DNA of 64,000 nt from Impatiens glandulifera (GCF_907164915.1 NC_061862.1:61336910-61400909); one strand, 5' to 3'. Shown: positions 38,533 to 50,485, counted from the stretch's first letter. Notes: generated from the letters alone by a model not told the origin. Made by a program: numbers and translations.

Positions 38533-38828
38533 ATACCCTCTTCTAGCCTAGCAACAACAAAATGTGGATACCTACAGTCTCCTTGAGAGGTCCTAAGTTC
38601 GAGTCCGTCAGGCGACAAGTTCTGCGCCTAGTTAAATGGTTAAGTGTGTTTGCGGGCTATGTGCCTCACTCCCTTGTGGCTACTTTTTTACCCCACCAAG
38701 GTAACCCAGTGGTAAAAGTCGGCTTAAGAGACCAAAATGTCACGAGTTCGATTATATTTAGAAGCGCTTTGAGTTTAAGCGGAGAATCATGGATGTGGGG
38801 GTGTCATGCTAGTTCTCTTTTAATTCCC
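38533..38828 (+). mobile_element. Dimeric SINE with 15-bp imperfect target duplication
   Basis: The first unit (38533-38688) matches the SINE at 1455-1589: TCTTCTAGCCTAGC, AAGTTCGAGTCCGTCAGGCG (B-box), GTTAAGTGTGTTTGCGGGCT and a T6 run. The second unit (38689-38828) starts CCCCACCAAGG and has its own A-box-like TAACCCAGTGGTAAAAG and B-box-like CGAGTTCGAT. The pair is flanked by AAAAAGGGAAATGAT (38518-38532) and AAAAAAGGAAATAAT (38829-38843), two mismatches in 15, so it most likely inserted as one composite. Confidence 0.6.
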
Positions 38829-39033
38829 AAAAAAGGAAATAATCACAGTAATTGTGTGATTATTTTTCTTGTGATCTTTGGTCGTGTTACTCGTCAGAGA
38901 TGATATAATTTGACTAAACAAGTTGTAGAAACTAATGAGTTTTGTCCCGAATTCGATCGTCTCGACCACTTTCCTAACTCAAGCCTCATATAAATAGGAC
39001 CCCACGAAGACAAAGAGAAGAAACCAAACTTCA

Positions 39034-39232
39034 TATTAGCTGTATTATTTGGTCCAATATTTTGGATGTAATTATAGGCATAATATTAGCTGTATTATTT
39101 GGTCAAATATTCTGGACATAATTATAGGCATAATTTAGGGAGATAGTTATGACATCCTTTATATATATATATGTGAGTTGTTTCACAATGTAGAGATCAA
39201 GAAAATATACATACTCTTTTTCAATCTTATTA
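39034..39232 (+). repeat. Copia 5' LTR with internal 50-bp repeat
   Basis: 199 bp. The first 100 bp are two 50-bp tandem units starting TATTAGCTGTATTATTTGGT (39034 and 39084). Ends TCAATCTTATTA just before the PBS. Starts TA and not the usual TG. Confidence 0.8.
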
Positions 39233-39244
39233 TGGTATTAGAGC
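39233..39244 (+). other. Copia primer-binding site
   Basis: TGGTATTAGAGC directly after the 5' LTR; one change from the usual initiator-Met PBS TGGTATCAGAGC. Confidence 0.8.
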
Positions 39245-39346
39245 TCTCGGTGAGAGATTTCATTTTTCTTCAAATTTTTCAATGTTGATTTTTTCTTTTA
39301 GCGTCTTCTTCCTCTGATTAACCCTAGTCGGCTCTAAACCCCAGCG

Positions 39347-40380
39347 ATGACATCTGAACTAACTATTGCAACCTCCTCTATTGCTCGTTATGAGCCTCTC
39401 TCTCCATATTACCTTCATCCCTTTGAAGGTACGAGCTCGATTATTAGCCCAATTATGTTAACTAGTGATACTTATGAAGATTGGAGGTGTATGATACGTA
39501 ATAATCTTCGTGCGAAGAACAAACTAGGCTTCCTTGATCTGATATCACACCTCCAGTAGTCACTCATCAAGATTTTGCTCAATGGAGTATCGTTAATTCA
39601 ATGCTTAATGCGTGGATCGTGAATACATTGGATGAATCGATCAGGGGGCGCATTCGTTATTCGGATACGGTTAAGGATTTGTGGGATGATCTTCATGAGC
39701 AATTTTCCATGAGCAATGGACCGCGTATTCTAAGGTTAAGTCTCAAATTGCTGAGTGTAAGCAACATGGTAAGTCTGTTTCTAAATACTATTCTGAATTG
39801 CGTTGTTTATAGAATGATTTACTTGCGATTGAGAAGCTGCCAAAGTGCACCTGTGCGGCTACACCTAAGTATAAACGGATTCAGAATCATGCTATTCTTC
39901 ATCAATTTTGTATGGGATTAGATGCTACTAAATTTGGTAATTGTGTTTCCTTTATTCTAATGATGGATCCATTTCCTACACTTAATATTGCATATGTTAA
40001 GGTTGTTGTTGAGAAACGAAAGTAGATTGTTTCGGAAGGGAAATCTACTCCTAGGATTAAGGTTGTCAATTTTTCAGCCAATGTTTGTAGTCTTAGGGAA
40101 TCCTAACAGGTCCGACAATGGCTCGGATAAGCGGTTTTGTAGCCATTGTAATAAAAAAGGGAATACGAATGATAATTTTTTTGGGATTTATGGCTATCCG
40201 GAGTGGTATCAAGAACGTTGTTCTAAGAGTGGTTCTTATAGTGGTCATGGTGGACAACAACCACACCTTGACTGCACATCTCAAGTTACTCATCGCCGCA
40301 ATACCATAGCTTCGGGCATAGCCTTGCCTTTCACATGGAAGTCGCCTCCTCTAGAGAGGTGTCTACCGGTTTGATTGACC
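39347..40380 (+). pseudogene. Copia gag (with zinc knuckle), broken
   Basis: 39347-39559 gives MTSELTIATSSIARYEPLSP and TSDTYEDWRCMIRNNLRAKNKLGFLD, the Copia-like N-terminal domain. 39601-39720 continues MLNAWIVNTLDESIRGRIRY and DTVKDLWDDLHEQFSMSNGPRI after a frameshift. The zinc knuckle is at about 40130-40215 (CSHCNKKGNTNDNFFGIYGYPEWYQE); its second Cys-His half is degraded. Several frame changes. Confidence 0.75.
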
Positions 40381-40489
40381 GTACACATTTTCCATCTATT
40401 TTCGATACGCATTTGTCACAATTGTTGCAAACTATGAATAGCATCAATGCTTCTTCTGACAAATTATCAAATATGTTTTTTCCCAATAA

Positions 40490-40797
40490 TTGGAATATTG
40501 ATACTAGGGCTTTGAATCATATGACGTGTAACTTATTTTTTTTTCAAACACTAGCTCAATTAATACTAGTGTTGGTTTACCTAATGGTGTTGCGATCTCT
40601 GTGACAAAAATTGGTAGGATTTTGCTTGATGGGTTGTCTTTTGATAATTTCTTATATGTCACGTCGATGACTTATAATTTATTATCGGTATCTCAACTTA
40701 ATGTTGCCTGCCGATTGCGGCTCCAACAATTCAAGCTCATGCGGTTTCTAATAAAGGATCTAATGTGTTATAGCACCAACACCTAAGTCATCCCTCT
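40490..40797 (+). pseudogene. Copia protease region, broken
   Basis: WNIDTRALNHMTCN at about 40492 corresponds to the WILDSGASDHMT active-site motif. Here D-S-G-A has become D-T-R-A, so the aspartic protease is inactive. It is followed by ILLDGLSFDNFLYVTSMTYNLLSVSQL, the usual text before integrase. Confidence 0.65.
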
Positions 40798-41952
40798 ATG
40801 AAAGTTATTTTCGCTTTAACTTTTGTTTCACAGACTTTGAATAAAGGTTGTTCTATGAACTACCATATTTGTTATATGAGCAAACAAACACGTGCTCCTT
40901 TTTCTGTTAGTTTTACCCGTGTTACTACTGTTTTTGATTTAGTCCATTGTGATATTTGGGGACCAAACAAGGTTTTATCGAGTTGTGGAACTCGTTATTT
41001 TCTTACTCTTGTTGATGGTTTTTTACGCACTACATGGGTATTTTTGATGATTTGCAAAAGTGAAGTTGGTGCTTTGATTAGAAAATTTTATAAGATGGTA
41101 AAAACACAAATTGATAAACGTATTTATGTGTTTCGTTCGGATAATGGTCGAGAATTTACCTCATTGGAATCATTTTTTGTCGAAAAAGACATTATTTTAC
41201 AAACTTTTTGTGTTGATACGGCTCAACAAAATGGTAGAGTTGAACGTAAACACCGTCATATTCTTAACGTGGTCCGTGCTTTACATTTTCAAGCTAAGCT
41301 TCCACGATATTTTTGGGGAGAATGTGTACTTACTGCTGCGTACCTATTCAGTTTCACGCCAACACCTTTGTTGGATCTTAAGACTCCGTATGAATGTCTT
41401 TTTGGTAAACCACCACCTCATTATTCTCTTAAGGTTTTTAGTTGTTTATGTTATGACTTCAATTCCCCGTATATTAAAGATAAATTCGACACACGCTCAC
41501 GTCATTGTATATTTATGGGATATCCATTTGGTAAAAAGGGCTGGCGGTTATATGATCTTAAATCCAATTTTTTTAGTCGTGACGTTCAGTTTTTTGAAGA
41601 TCAATTCCCTTACTTGGATTCTCTTTCGGATACGACTAAAACTAAATGGGAAAAATATTTTAATCAACCATCATTATGGGTTGATTCGGATGATGACATA
41701 AATATTGACTATAAGGGGAGTTCGACCGACCCCTCTTATTCCACAACTACTGTCTCAGCTCTAGAGGAATTGGGTCGTGGCTTGCGTACTAAAATTATTT
41801 CGACTCGTCTTTGCAATTATGTGACTAATACATTAGTTCAACAAAATATAGACCCCCCTACTACTACACCATCATCACCTTTAGGAACCTCAAGTAAGCC
41901 CACTGGCATTGTGTGTTTTGTAAATTATAATATTTTTTCTGTCACACATTAG
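40798..41952 (+). pseudogene. Copia integrase (open frame, 384 aa)
   Basis: The longest intact frame of the element. The zinc-binding N-terminus is damaged (YHICYMSKQTRAPF). The catalytic core is kept: Asp 52 in HCDIWGP, Asp 115 in FRSDNGREF and Glu 149 in NGRVERKHRHIL, with the D-35-E spacing. LFGKPPPHYSLKVFSCLCY and the C-terminal GYPFGKKGWRLYDL follow. The frame continues to a linker with PSSPLGTSSKPTG and stops at 41952. The element as a whole is dead, so this core is a remnant. Confidence 0.8.
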
Positions 41953-43430
41953 TGTTATCTAGCAGCTCTTTTGGATATTAAAGAGCCCTCCTCTTTTATG
42001 GAGGCTGTTAAATCACCGCAATGGCAAACAATAATGACTGAGGACATATCTGCTTTGGAATGCAACAGAACTCGGACTTTAACCCGGTTGCCTGTAAGTA
42101 AGCAATTAACAGTGGTTGAGTTTATAAAACTAAATGACCTCTTCTAGCATGGTGGAACGTTATGCGAAAATGGGTACGGTACGCATTTTTCTTGTTGTTA
42201 CTGCCATTTTTAATTGGGAACTTCATCACATGGATGTGCAGAATACTTTTTTCATAGTGACTTGTCTAAGGAAGTGTATATACGTCCTCCCCAGGCTATT
42301 CTACTCATTTCGGTATGGTTTGTCGTTTATGCAATTCTTTATATGGGTTACGCCAGGCTCCTCGCCAGTGGTTCACTAAGTTGTTTGTTGTATTATGCCC
42401 ATATGTGTTGTTTACTCAATCTTATGCTGATTATTCCATATTTAGCCTTATTCGAGATGCCTATTTTATCCATGTGTTGGTTTATGTAGATGATTCAATT
42501 ATTATTGGTAGTTCTTCCACGCTGAATTTTCGTTTTAAAGATTACTTGCAATCGTGTTTTCATATGAAGGACTTGAGGTGTTTGAAATATTTTCTTGGTA
42601 TTGAGGTGGCTCGAGGTCCTAGTGGGATTTTTTTTTATCCCAACGCAAGTATGTGCTAGATTTATTAACTAAAGCTAGTATGCTTGGATGTCGCCCTATT
42701 GACACGCCTATGGAGAAAAATCATTGTCTTGCTTCGTCTACTACTGATATCTTTGGTCAACCTAACCAATGTCGACGTTTGGTTGGTCGTTTGGTCAATC
42801 TTTCGGTTACTCGACCGGATTTGAGTTATGTTATTCACACTCTAGCATAATTTCTAAGTAATCCAATGCAATACCATTAGGATGATGCTTTGCAAGTTCT
42901 TCGATATCTTAAGTGTCATCCGGGTGAAGGTATTTATTTGCGACCTACATCACCTTTGACTCTACGAGCGTACTCGGATAGTGACTGAGTTGCCTGTCCT
43001 CTCACTCGTCGCTCTCTTACTGGCTATGTGGTTTTTCTTGGACATTCTCCTATTTCTTGGCGTACTAAAAAGTAACCTATTGTTGCCCAATCCTCTTCTG
43101 AAGTTGAATATCGTGTTATGGCGGTTACTATTTACAAACTAAAATGGCTCAAGTATTTGTTGAAGACTCTTGATATTTTACATACGTTCCCTATATACCT
43201 CTTCTGTGACAGTCAGTCGGCTTTCCACATCACTAATAACCCTATTTTTCATGATCGTACGAAGCATATTGAGATTAACTATCACTTTATTCGGGATGAG
43301 CTAATTTCTAGAAACATTGTCACCCAATATATGCCAATTAACTAGCGTTTTGACTAAGGCCTTGGGACGTTCGTCTTTTAATTTTCTTCTTCGCAAGTTG
43401 GGCATTCGTGATCTTTCTGCTCTCACTTGA
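41953..43430 (+). pseudogene. Copia reverse transcriptase and RNase H, broken
   Basis: Several frames: MTEDISALECNRTRTLTRLP (about 42035), VRIFLVVTAIFNWELHHMDV (42180), CNSLYGLRQAPRQWFTKL (42330), the YVDD active site at 42483-42494 within VYVDDSIIIGSS, then YFLGIEVARGPSGIFF. RNase H text follows: GRLVNLSVTRPDLSYVIHTLA, LRYLKCHPGEGIYL, SLTGYVVFLGHSPISWRTKK, and 43118-43345 with LFCDSQSAFHITNNPIFHDR. Stops and frameshifts interrupt at least six times. Confidence 0.85.
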
Positions 43431-43437
43431 GGTAGAG

Positions 43438-44356
43438 TATTAGCTATATTATTTGGTCCAATATTCTGGACGTAATTATATGCATAATATTAACTGTATT
43501 ATTTGGTCAAATATTCTGGACGTAATTATAGGCATCCTTTGTATATAGGGATGACAATGGGGCAGTTCAGTTCGAAGAATAACAATACCATCCCCGCCCC
43601 GAATTTACCCACCCCGCCCCGATTCCCAACTTGGTTTTTAAATATAAATCATCCCCGCCCCGATCGGGGACGGGGTTTCCCCGCGGTACACCGAAACCGA
43701 ATAACAAAGATTGTGAAAGAAGAAGACAGAGATAAAAGAAATCCTACCTGAAGAGAAAAGATGTGATACCATATTGTTTATATTAATTAGTAAGAAAACA
43801 GTAAAATAATATACAAAATAGTATTAGCAATGAGTTCAACTAACCTTCCACCTGAAAATTTTGTCAAGATTCAAGAGAGAATCATGCATGTAGAATCATG
43901 TATGTAATTAAAATTATAATAAATTGAGAGAGAGAGAAAATATAATAAGGAAGATGAAGAGTTAAAAGTAAGAGATAATTTAATATGTGTATAAAGGGTG
44001 TAAAAGTAAGGAAGATAAAAAGTTTTTCAATAAAAAAAGAGAAAAATAATGATTTCATTAAGTAATATATTTTCTTTAAATAAATATAGTTATATATTAT
44101 CGGTTCGGTTCGGTTTGGGGATCGGTTCGGTACATGTAAATACCATCCCCGCCCCGAACCCCGGTCAACATATTTCGGGTTTTCTCCGATCCGCCTCGAT
44201 CCGCAGTCAAAGCGGGAAAAAATCATACCAATCGGTTCGGTTCAACTCGGTTTCAGCGGTGCGGTTTCAAATTGTCATCCCTATTTGTATATATATGTGA
44301 ATTGTTTCACAATGCAAATATCAAGAAAATATACATACTCTTTTTCAATCTTGTTA
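43438..44356 (+). repeat. Copia 3' LTR, split by a hAT-type insertion
   Basis: Left part 43438-43545 and right part 44284-44356 match the 5' LTR in order; together 173 bp once the insertion and one copy of its target duplication are removed. It lacks 26 bp present in the 5' LTR (around TTTAGGGAGATAGTTATGAC). It is preceded by TTGAGGTAGAG, a weak polypurine tract. Confidence 0.85.
43546..44283. mobile_element. hAT-type non-autonomous DNA transposon in the copia LTR (738 bp)
   Basis: Perfect 12-bp ends TAGGGATGACAA (43546-43557) and TTGTCATCCCTA (44272-44283), with a perfect 8-bp target duplication TTTGTATA (43538-43545, 44284-44291). The uninterrupted target can be read from the 5' LTR (CCTTTATATATATATGTG). 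Subterminal regions are full of CCCCGCCCCGA and GGTTCGGTTCGG motifs. No transposase. Ends differ from the 4.58-kb element by one base, so they belong to related families. Confidence 0.9.
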
Positions 44357-44834
44357 CTCCAAGCCTTCAATCATCTTTTACATAAAATCGCCATTAAAAT
44401 TTTCTCCAACTTTTCAATTTTTAGAAAAATTTGTAAGAAGCTTTAAAGCTCGGTTCTAGCTCAGCCAAAAGTTTCAACAACTTTCTAGGATTGATTTCCA
44501 ACCCAATGTAAGTTGTCACTCATGTTGTAATGCATGTTATGAACACAAATCAAATTTTATATATCTAAGTTCATGTGTTCTTTAATATTGCATTATTGTT
44601 CGAATTTTTGATTTGAATTTGATCCTAAGACCGTTTACAAATTTTCTCTAGAAACAAAAGTGAATTAATCAACCTAAATAGAAATACTCAATTTAGATTT
44701 TAAAATTTTGAAAAATCAAAACTTTGTTCTTGATCTCCTACTCAAGAATGGAGACTCAATAAGCTTTCAACAATTTGTAAATAATGTCGGGGACATTTTA
44801 AGACCAATCCTTAGTGATTTGGTTATATTTTAAC

Positions 44835-45859
44835 TAGGGGTGTAAACGAGTCAAGCCGAACTCGAACTTACATTGGCTCGAGTTCGGCTCGACTTGTTTT
44901 TTATTAGCTCGGCTCGAGCTCGATCGAGCTTTCAATATTAAGCTCGAACTCAGCTCGATCATATAACCATAGGCTCGAGTTCAACTCGAAATGCTCGAAT
45001 TTAAATATATTTATATATTAATTTCTTATATTAAAAAGACTTAAATCATAATTCATCAATCACCAAAGTATTGAGTGTAGAATGAGATGTAAATGGAAAT
45101 CGAGAGTCTTCTCAAGAAGAATACATTCAAGTCATGTATTGTATTTGAGATAAACTTGAAAACATATTAGACTCTATTAGATTTATTTTAAAAAATAAAA
45201 CACTTTATAGTGAATAAAAATAGTTTTATATCTTATAAAATATAATATATTGAGATTGCATATATGTATAATTATATTTTGATTTGATTTTTAAAAATTA
45301 TGTTTATGTATTTAAATTAATATCAAATCTATTTATTTCTTTATAATAATAATTATATAATATATATTTTTAATTTATAAATATTATTTTGATATATCTT
45401 GATAAATACTTTATAGTGAAATAAAAATAATTTTATATTTTATAAAATATAATATATTGAGATTGCATATATTAAATAATATTATAGTATAATTATGTTT
45501 TTATTTTATTTTTAAAAATTATATTTTCGTAATTAAATTAATATCAAATTTATTTATTTTCTTATAAGTATTTTATAATATATATTTTTAAATTATAAGT
45601 ATATTTTGGGAAGACCTATAAGTAATAATCTCATAAATAATCTTATGGGTATGTTTTAAATTTTAATTAAAAAGTAAAATATAATATAAAAAAATTATAT
45701 GATTGAGCTCGAAAAAACTCGACGAACCATCAAGCGAGTTTATCAAAGCTCGAATCTTAAACAAGCTGTCTCAAGCTCGGCTTGAATTCGATTTTGACCG
45801 AACTCGAATCGAACTTTAACCGATCAGCTCACAAACGGCTCGGCTCATTTGCACCCATA
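44835..45859. mobile_element. hAT-type non-autonomous DNA transposon (1025 bp)
   Basis: Imperfect ends TAGGGGTGTAAACGAG (44835-44850) and CTCATTTGCACCCATA (45844-45859), with an 8-bp target duplication that has one mismatch (ATTTTAAC 44827-44834; GTTTTAAC 45860-45867). Subterminal regions are dense in GCTCGAGTTCGGCTCG motifs, present at both ends in inverted order. The centre is AT-rich without transposase; within it a segment around 45200-45330 is repeated at 45415-45600 (TTTATAGTGAAATAAAAATA, ATAATATATTGAGATTGCAT). Confidence 0.8.
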
Positions 45860-47079
45860 GTTTTAACCAAAATCAATTTTCTTGAAATGCTCTCAGATTT
45901 TAATTTTAAAATTAATCCAAAGGCCAAACTAGTCAATTTTAATCAATTAATTTTAATTCTACTAAGCTGAAGAAAGCTTTCTACCGGGAATTTAAATTAA
46001 TGCTCTTAAACACGAAAAACCATTTTTTCAATTGAAAATCTTATTTTTCGTTGAGGCTCCGATGGAGGCCTTTGCGCAAACATATTCTAAATGTTCATGG
46101 GAAACTTCTCATGTATTTTGTTTGGTGTTTGAAGACTCCAAACAAAAATAAAAAACCGGAGTTTTCAATTTTAGTGAAGTTGAAGACGAGCATCAACTCG
46201 GCCCCTACGCCTAAGTCAGCCCATGCCGTGCCCTTTGACTTTGGCCCATACCTCGTTTACCCCATTCCAAACGGCGCCCAAGCCACACCTAGGTCGTTCC
46301 CGAGAACCGACGTCCATCTCGCCTCTGGTCCAAATATCCCATTGGGCCGGTTTGATTTCCCCTAATTTATTTTCTTGTTTTTAATATTTTTAAAGGCTTT
46401 AAACTATTTTTAAAATGTAAAAAAATATAAAATACTTTTAAAATATTTTTAGAACAAAAATATATATTTTATTAAAGACTTGTTTGGATTTTTATTTTTT
46501 AGAAAAAATCTAATTCTTTTAATTGATATTTTGTCGGTACCATTTTCTATAATTCTTGACATCAATCGTATATATCAATATTATTTTAAAATTAAAAATT
46601 TCAAACATAAATACATGTTTAGAATTTAAGAAAATATAATTGGACAAATAAAACATAAAATCTAATTTTCTAAATAGTTAAAATTTTATAAATAGAGACG
46701 GTTTTTTAACGGGCACAAAGAACATAGCGTGAAAACTTTTTTTCGAGTGTCACCAAGCAACGAACTCAAAAAGATTTTTTTGAATATACCGCTTGTACAC
46801 GTATAATATTTTCTTAATTTTTAAATTTTTAAAATTTAAGTGACCACCATAAAATTTAGAAAGGTGAGTCATTAAAAATAAAAATAAGTTAATTTTAAAT
46901 TAGTATTTCTTTAATGAAATCTAACCCTTCAAATCTTGATCTCTTATCTGGACTAGAGAGGAAGTAAGTGATGAGATTTGGACTTTTAAAATAATTTTTA
47001 AAATTGGAAAATGAAAATATTAAATTTGGTTAACTGCGTTAATCAAATTTATTAAATTTAAAATTATTAACTTAGTTGG

Positions 47080-47285
47080 TTAAATTTTTTTTTTTTTTTT
47101 TTTTGTTGTGTTGTTAGATTGCAAATTCAAAATATATATATAATATTTTTAATTTTATTTTAAACCGTTTTAAGTTTATGGACGGGTGAACCCATAATCC
47201 GACCCAAGTATCTATTTATTCTCACATATATATCCAAATTAATCACCTTTGAAAATTAAGTATCAATATATATATATATAGATAG
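47080..47285 (-). mobile_element. Single Helitron-like 5' end, inverted
   Basis: On the minus strand it reads ATTGATACTTAATTTTCAAAG, GATTAATTTGGATATATATG, GATACTTGGGTCGGATTATG, CCGTCCATAAACTTAAAACG, then TTTTGAATTTGCAATCTAAC, the same order as the units at 25.3 and 49.3 kb. Only one unit is present and no 3' end was seen. A T-run of about 23 (47081-47103) lies at its outer edge. Confidence 0.6.
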
Positions 47286-47289
47286 ATTT

Positions 47290-49309
47290 TTAAAATTGGA
47301 AAATAGAAATATTAAATTTAGTTAGCACATTTAATAATTATTTAAAGACAACAAAAATCATTTAAACTAAAAATAGCATACCCTAATAAAGCCAACGATG
47401 ATATTCGGGACCATCCAAATATTTTCCGAATTATAAAATTTTGATAAAAAATTTGATCAAAGTAAATAAGATAGTATATCGAATAAAATATAACATCAAA
47501 TCAAATTTAAATTTAGGTGAAAAAAAGTATGAACCATTTACATACTAAAAGAAGATTAGAGAAAATAAAATGATAATTGTGCTTTACCCATTTACCACCT
47601 AAATATATACTGTTGTCTGCATTATTTAGTTTATGGGATTAAAAGAGAATCTAGCTCTTTGCTAGGGACAATAATTATAAGTTGCACTTTGATAAGTCAA
47701 AGCAATACCACTTCAAATTAAAAGTTTAAAAAAAGGATATGGGTATTATTATGATCAGCTGGTGCTAAACTAGTCAAAATTGACAATATTATTTTTCTTA
47801 TTAATAAATGATTTGAGTGCTTCAAACCCCTTTTGAGGGAGAGATTATTTTAATTAAGGTTGATCTTTTAGATAACCACAATGAGTTACCAAATTCCGTT
47901 ACGTAATTATTCACTTTTATTAATTTCATGATTATTGTCTATTCCCATCATTTTGCAAAGTAGATAGAGATACATATGTTTGTTTAAACTAATGTACTAC
48001 GTGTATGATTAACCACCTCTTCTCATGACTCATTATATTTAAAAAAAAAAACTAGGTTAGTCATGAGCCAGATGTATGTATACGGGACAAAAGTTGTTTT
48101 ATATGGATTATATATTAAAAATTAATTGTCATTTAAGTATAACGAAAATAAACATAAAAATGATATTTAAAAAAAGAGTTAATATTCATAAAAACTAATA
48201 AAATTAACCAACACAAATATTCTTAAGAGGATTGATACATAAGTGTTGTGAGTATATATAACGATAATAAACATAATAATAATATTAACAAAATGATAAT
48301 AATTTAATAATAACAAAAATAAACATAATAATATTAAAAAGAGTTAAAATTCATAAAAACTAATAAAGTTAATCAACACAAATATTCTTAAGAAGATTGA
48401 AGAGCTACAAGAGTGTGTTATGAGTTAAGTTACAAAAATAATATCAACATGATTATCTTTAATTTTATTTGTATGATAATTTACTCTAGAAAATAAACAA
48501 AGAAAATGATAGAAGTGATTAAAGTAGCAAAAATCTTGACTAAAAAAATAAAAAGTTTCAATTCAATTTATATTTATAATATCTCTTGATATATCGTTAT
48601 GAAGAAGACAATAAAGTTTTTCGGGGAGTTAATCATTATTCTCGAGTACATACAAGCTCGATAAGTACTGTATTTTTTTTAATGTAATGTTTTGTCGTTA
48701 TAAATATATTTTTTAATATAAATGGCATTTTTTTCAAAATAAAATTATAATTATTATAGTTAGTTTTAAAAGCAGCCTGATCTCTTTCTATTAAGACATT
48801 ATGAAAAACTCAGAGTAATCAATGAAGTATGCAAAATGAAACATTGCTAGGACCGGGCCCTTCTTGTCTTGGAGTTGGGCTTGAGCCCATCTGTATTCGT
48901 TTAGATTATCTTTGGTTAATATTGAATTGAAGTTGAAGTGAAGTTCATATTTTATTAAAAAAATATCATTATTTATTTATTTTAAACTAAGGATTTGAAA
49001 TTGGAATTACTTTTTTTTATGTGGCTAGGTACTTTTAAACTTTTGTCCACTTTTAATGTTAATATTCTAGGTTAGAACTTAGAATCAATATTTATTGTTC
49101 ACTTACAAAAATTCTATAGGACATATTAAAACATTAGTCTTAAGAATTAGATATCTATAAGGAGAAAAATCTCATTTTAGTCTTTTTGAACTTACACTAA
49201 TAACTTGTTTTAAACCCTCAATTTGCATTTGTCTTAACTTTTAAAAATAGTTCAAAAATTGTATTTGAATGCCATTCTTGTTAACTTCATTCTGGCAATA
49301 AAGTCAATA
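47290..49309. other. AT-rich intergenic DNA, no gene
   Basis: Nothing coding. Two related segments around 48170-48260 and 48340-48420 (AAAGAGTTAAT-ATTCATAAAAACTAATAA, CAACACAAATATTCTTAAGA) are a diverged local duplication. Confidence 0.6.
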
Positions 49310-50485
49310 TCTATATATATATAATGATGCTTAATTTTTAAAGTGTCCGGATTGCCGGATTGAGAACTGTGGTTAATTTGGATACTTGGGTCGGATTGTG
49401 GGTTGACCCGTTTTTAAATTTAAAACGGTTAAAAATAAAATTAAAAATGCTAGAGGTATGTTTCGAACTTGCAACCTAACAAAACAAGTACAACTCTTTA
49501 GCCAACTAGACTACAAAGACTTCATATTTTAAATTCAACACCAAATTTGATAAACGTGGGACGTTTTAATATTAATATAAGTTCAACTTTTTAACTAACT
49601 AATCTATATATATATAATGATGCTTAATTTTTAAAGTGTCCGGATTGCCGGGTCGAGAGCTATGGTTAATTTGGATACTTTGGTCGGATTGTGGGTTGAC
49701 CCGTTTTTAAATTTAAAACGGTTAAAAATAAAATTAAAAATGCTAGAGGTATGTTTCAAATTTGCAACCTAACAAAACAAGTACAACTCTTTAACCAACT
49801 AGGCTACAAAGAATTTATATTTTAAATTCAACACCAAATTTGATAAACGTGGAACGTTTTAATATTAATATAAGTTCAACTTTTTAACTAACTAATATAT
49901 ATATATATATATAATGATGCGTAATTTTTAAAGTGTCCGGATTGCCGGGTCGAGAGCCGTGGTTAATTTGGATACTTGGGTCGAATTGTGGGTTGACCCG
50001 TTTTTAAATTTAAAACGGTTAAAAATAAAATTAAAAATGCTAGAGGTATGTTTCGAACTTGCAACCTAACAAAACAAGTACAACTCTTTAACCAACTAGG
50101 CTACAAAGACATTATATTTTAAATTCAACACCAAATTTGATAAATGCGGGACGTTTTAATATTAATATAAGTTCAACTTTTTAACTAACTAATCTATATA
50201 TATATATATAATGATGCGTAATTTTTAAAGTGTTCGGATTGCCGGGTCGAGAGCTGTGGTTAATTTGGATACTTGGGTCGGATTGTGGGTTGACCCGTTT
50301 TTAAATTTAAAACGGTTAAAAATAAAATTAAAAATGCTAGAAGTATGTTTCGAACTTGCAACATAACAAAACAAGTACAACTCTTTAACCAACTAGGCTA
50401 CAAAAACTTTATATTTTAAATTCAACACCAAATTTGATAAACGAGGGACGTTTTAATATTAATATAAGTTCAAATTTTTAACTAA

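Larger units (their letters stand above)
39034..44356 (+). mobile_element. Decayed Ty1/copia retrotransposon
   Basis: 5' LTR, PBS, gag, protease, integrase, reverse transcriptase, RNase H and 3' LTR in copia order (integrase before RT). The flanks CTTCA (39029-39033) and CTCCA (44357-44361) may be a 5-bp target duplication with one mismatch. The LTRs differ by about 12 of 173 alignable positions plus a 26-bp indel, by eye, so this is much older than the element at 29.5 kb. The reading frame is broken in many places except in integrase. The 3' LTR is split by a later hAT-type insertion. Confidence 0.88.
37173..46810 (+). repeat. Old LTR-like block (copy B), broken by nested insertions
   Basis: Starts TGTAGACACCCAATTTTAAC, a start common to large plant LTRs, and ends near the CGAGTGTCACCAAGCAACGA ... 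TTGTACACGTATA block at 46745-46806. It shares ordered blocks with 26.9-29.5 kb, including a TATA-like CATATAAATAGGACCCC at 38990. Insertions in it: fold-back 37312-38092, dimeric SINE 38533-38828, Ty1/copia 39034-44356, hAT-type 44835-45859. The remaining own sequence is about 2.3 kb and non-coding, though 46051-46365 has an open frame of uncertain meaning. Confidence 0.45.

Noticed and set aside
43546..44283. ORFs at 43503-43751 and 43882-44226 as genes
   Set aside because: They cross the hAT-type element and the copia LTR borders, so they are chance frames.
46051..46365. 104-aa ORF in LTR-like copy B
   Set aside because: No domain; in a repeat block; the open frame is short enough to be chance.
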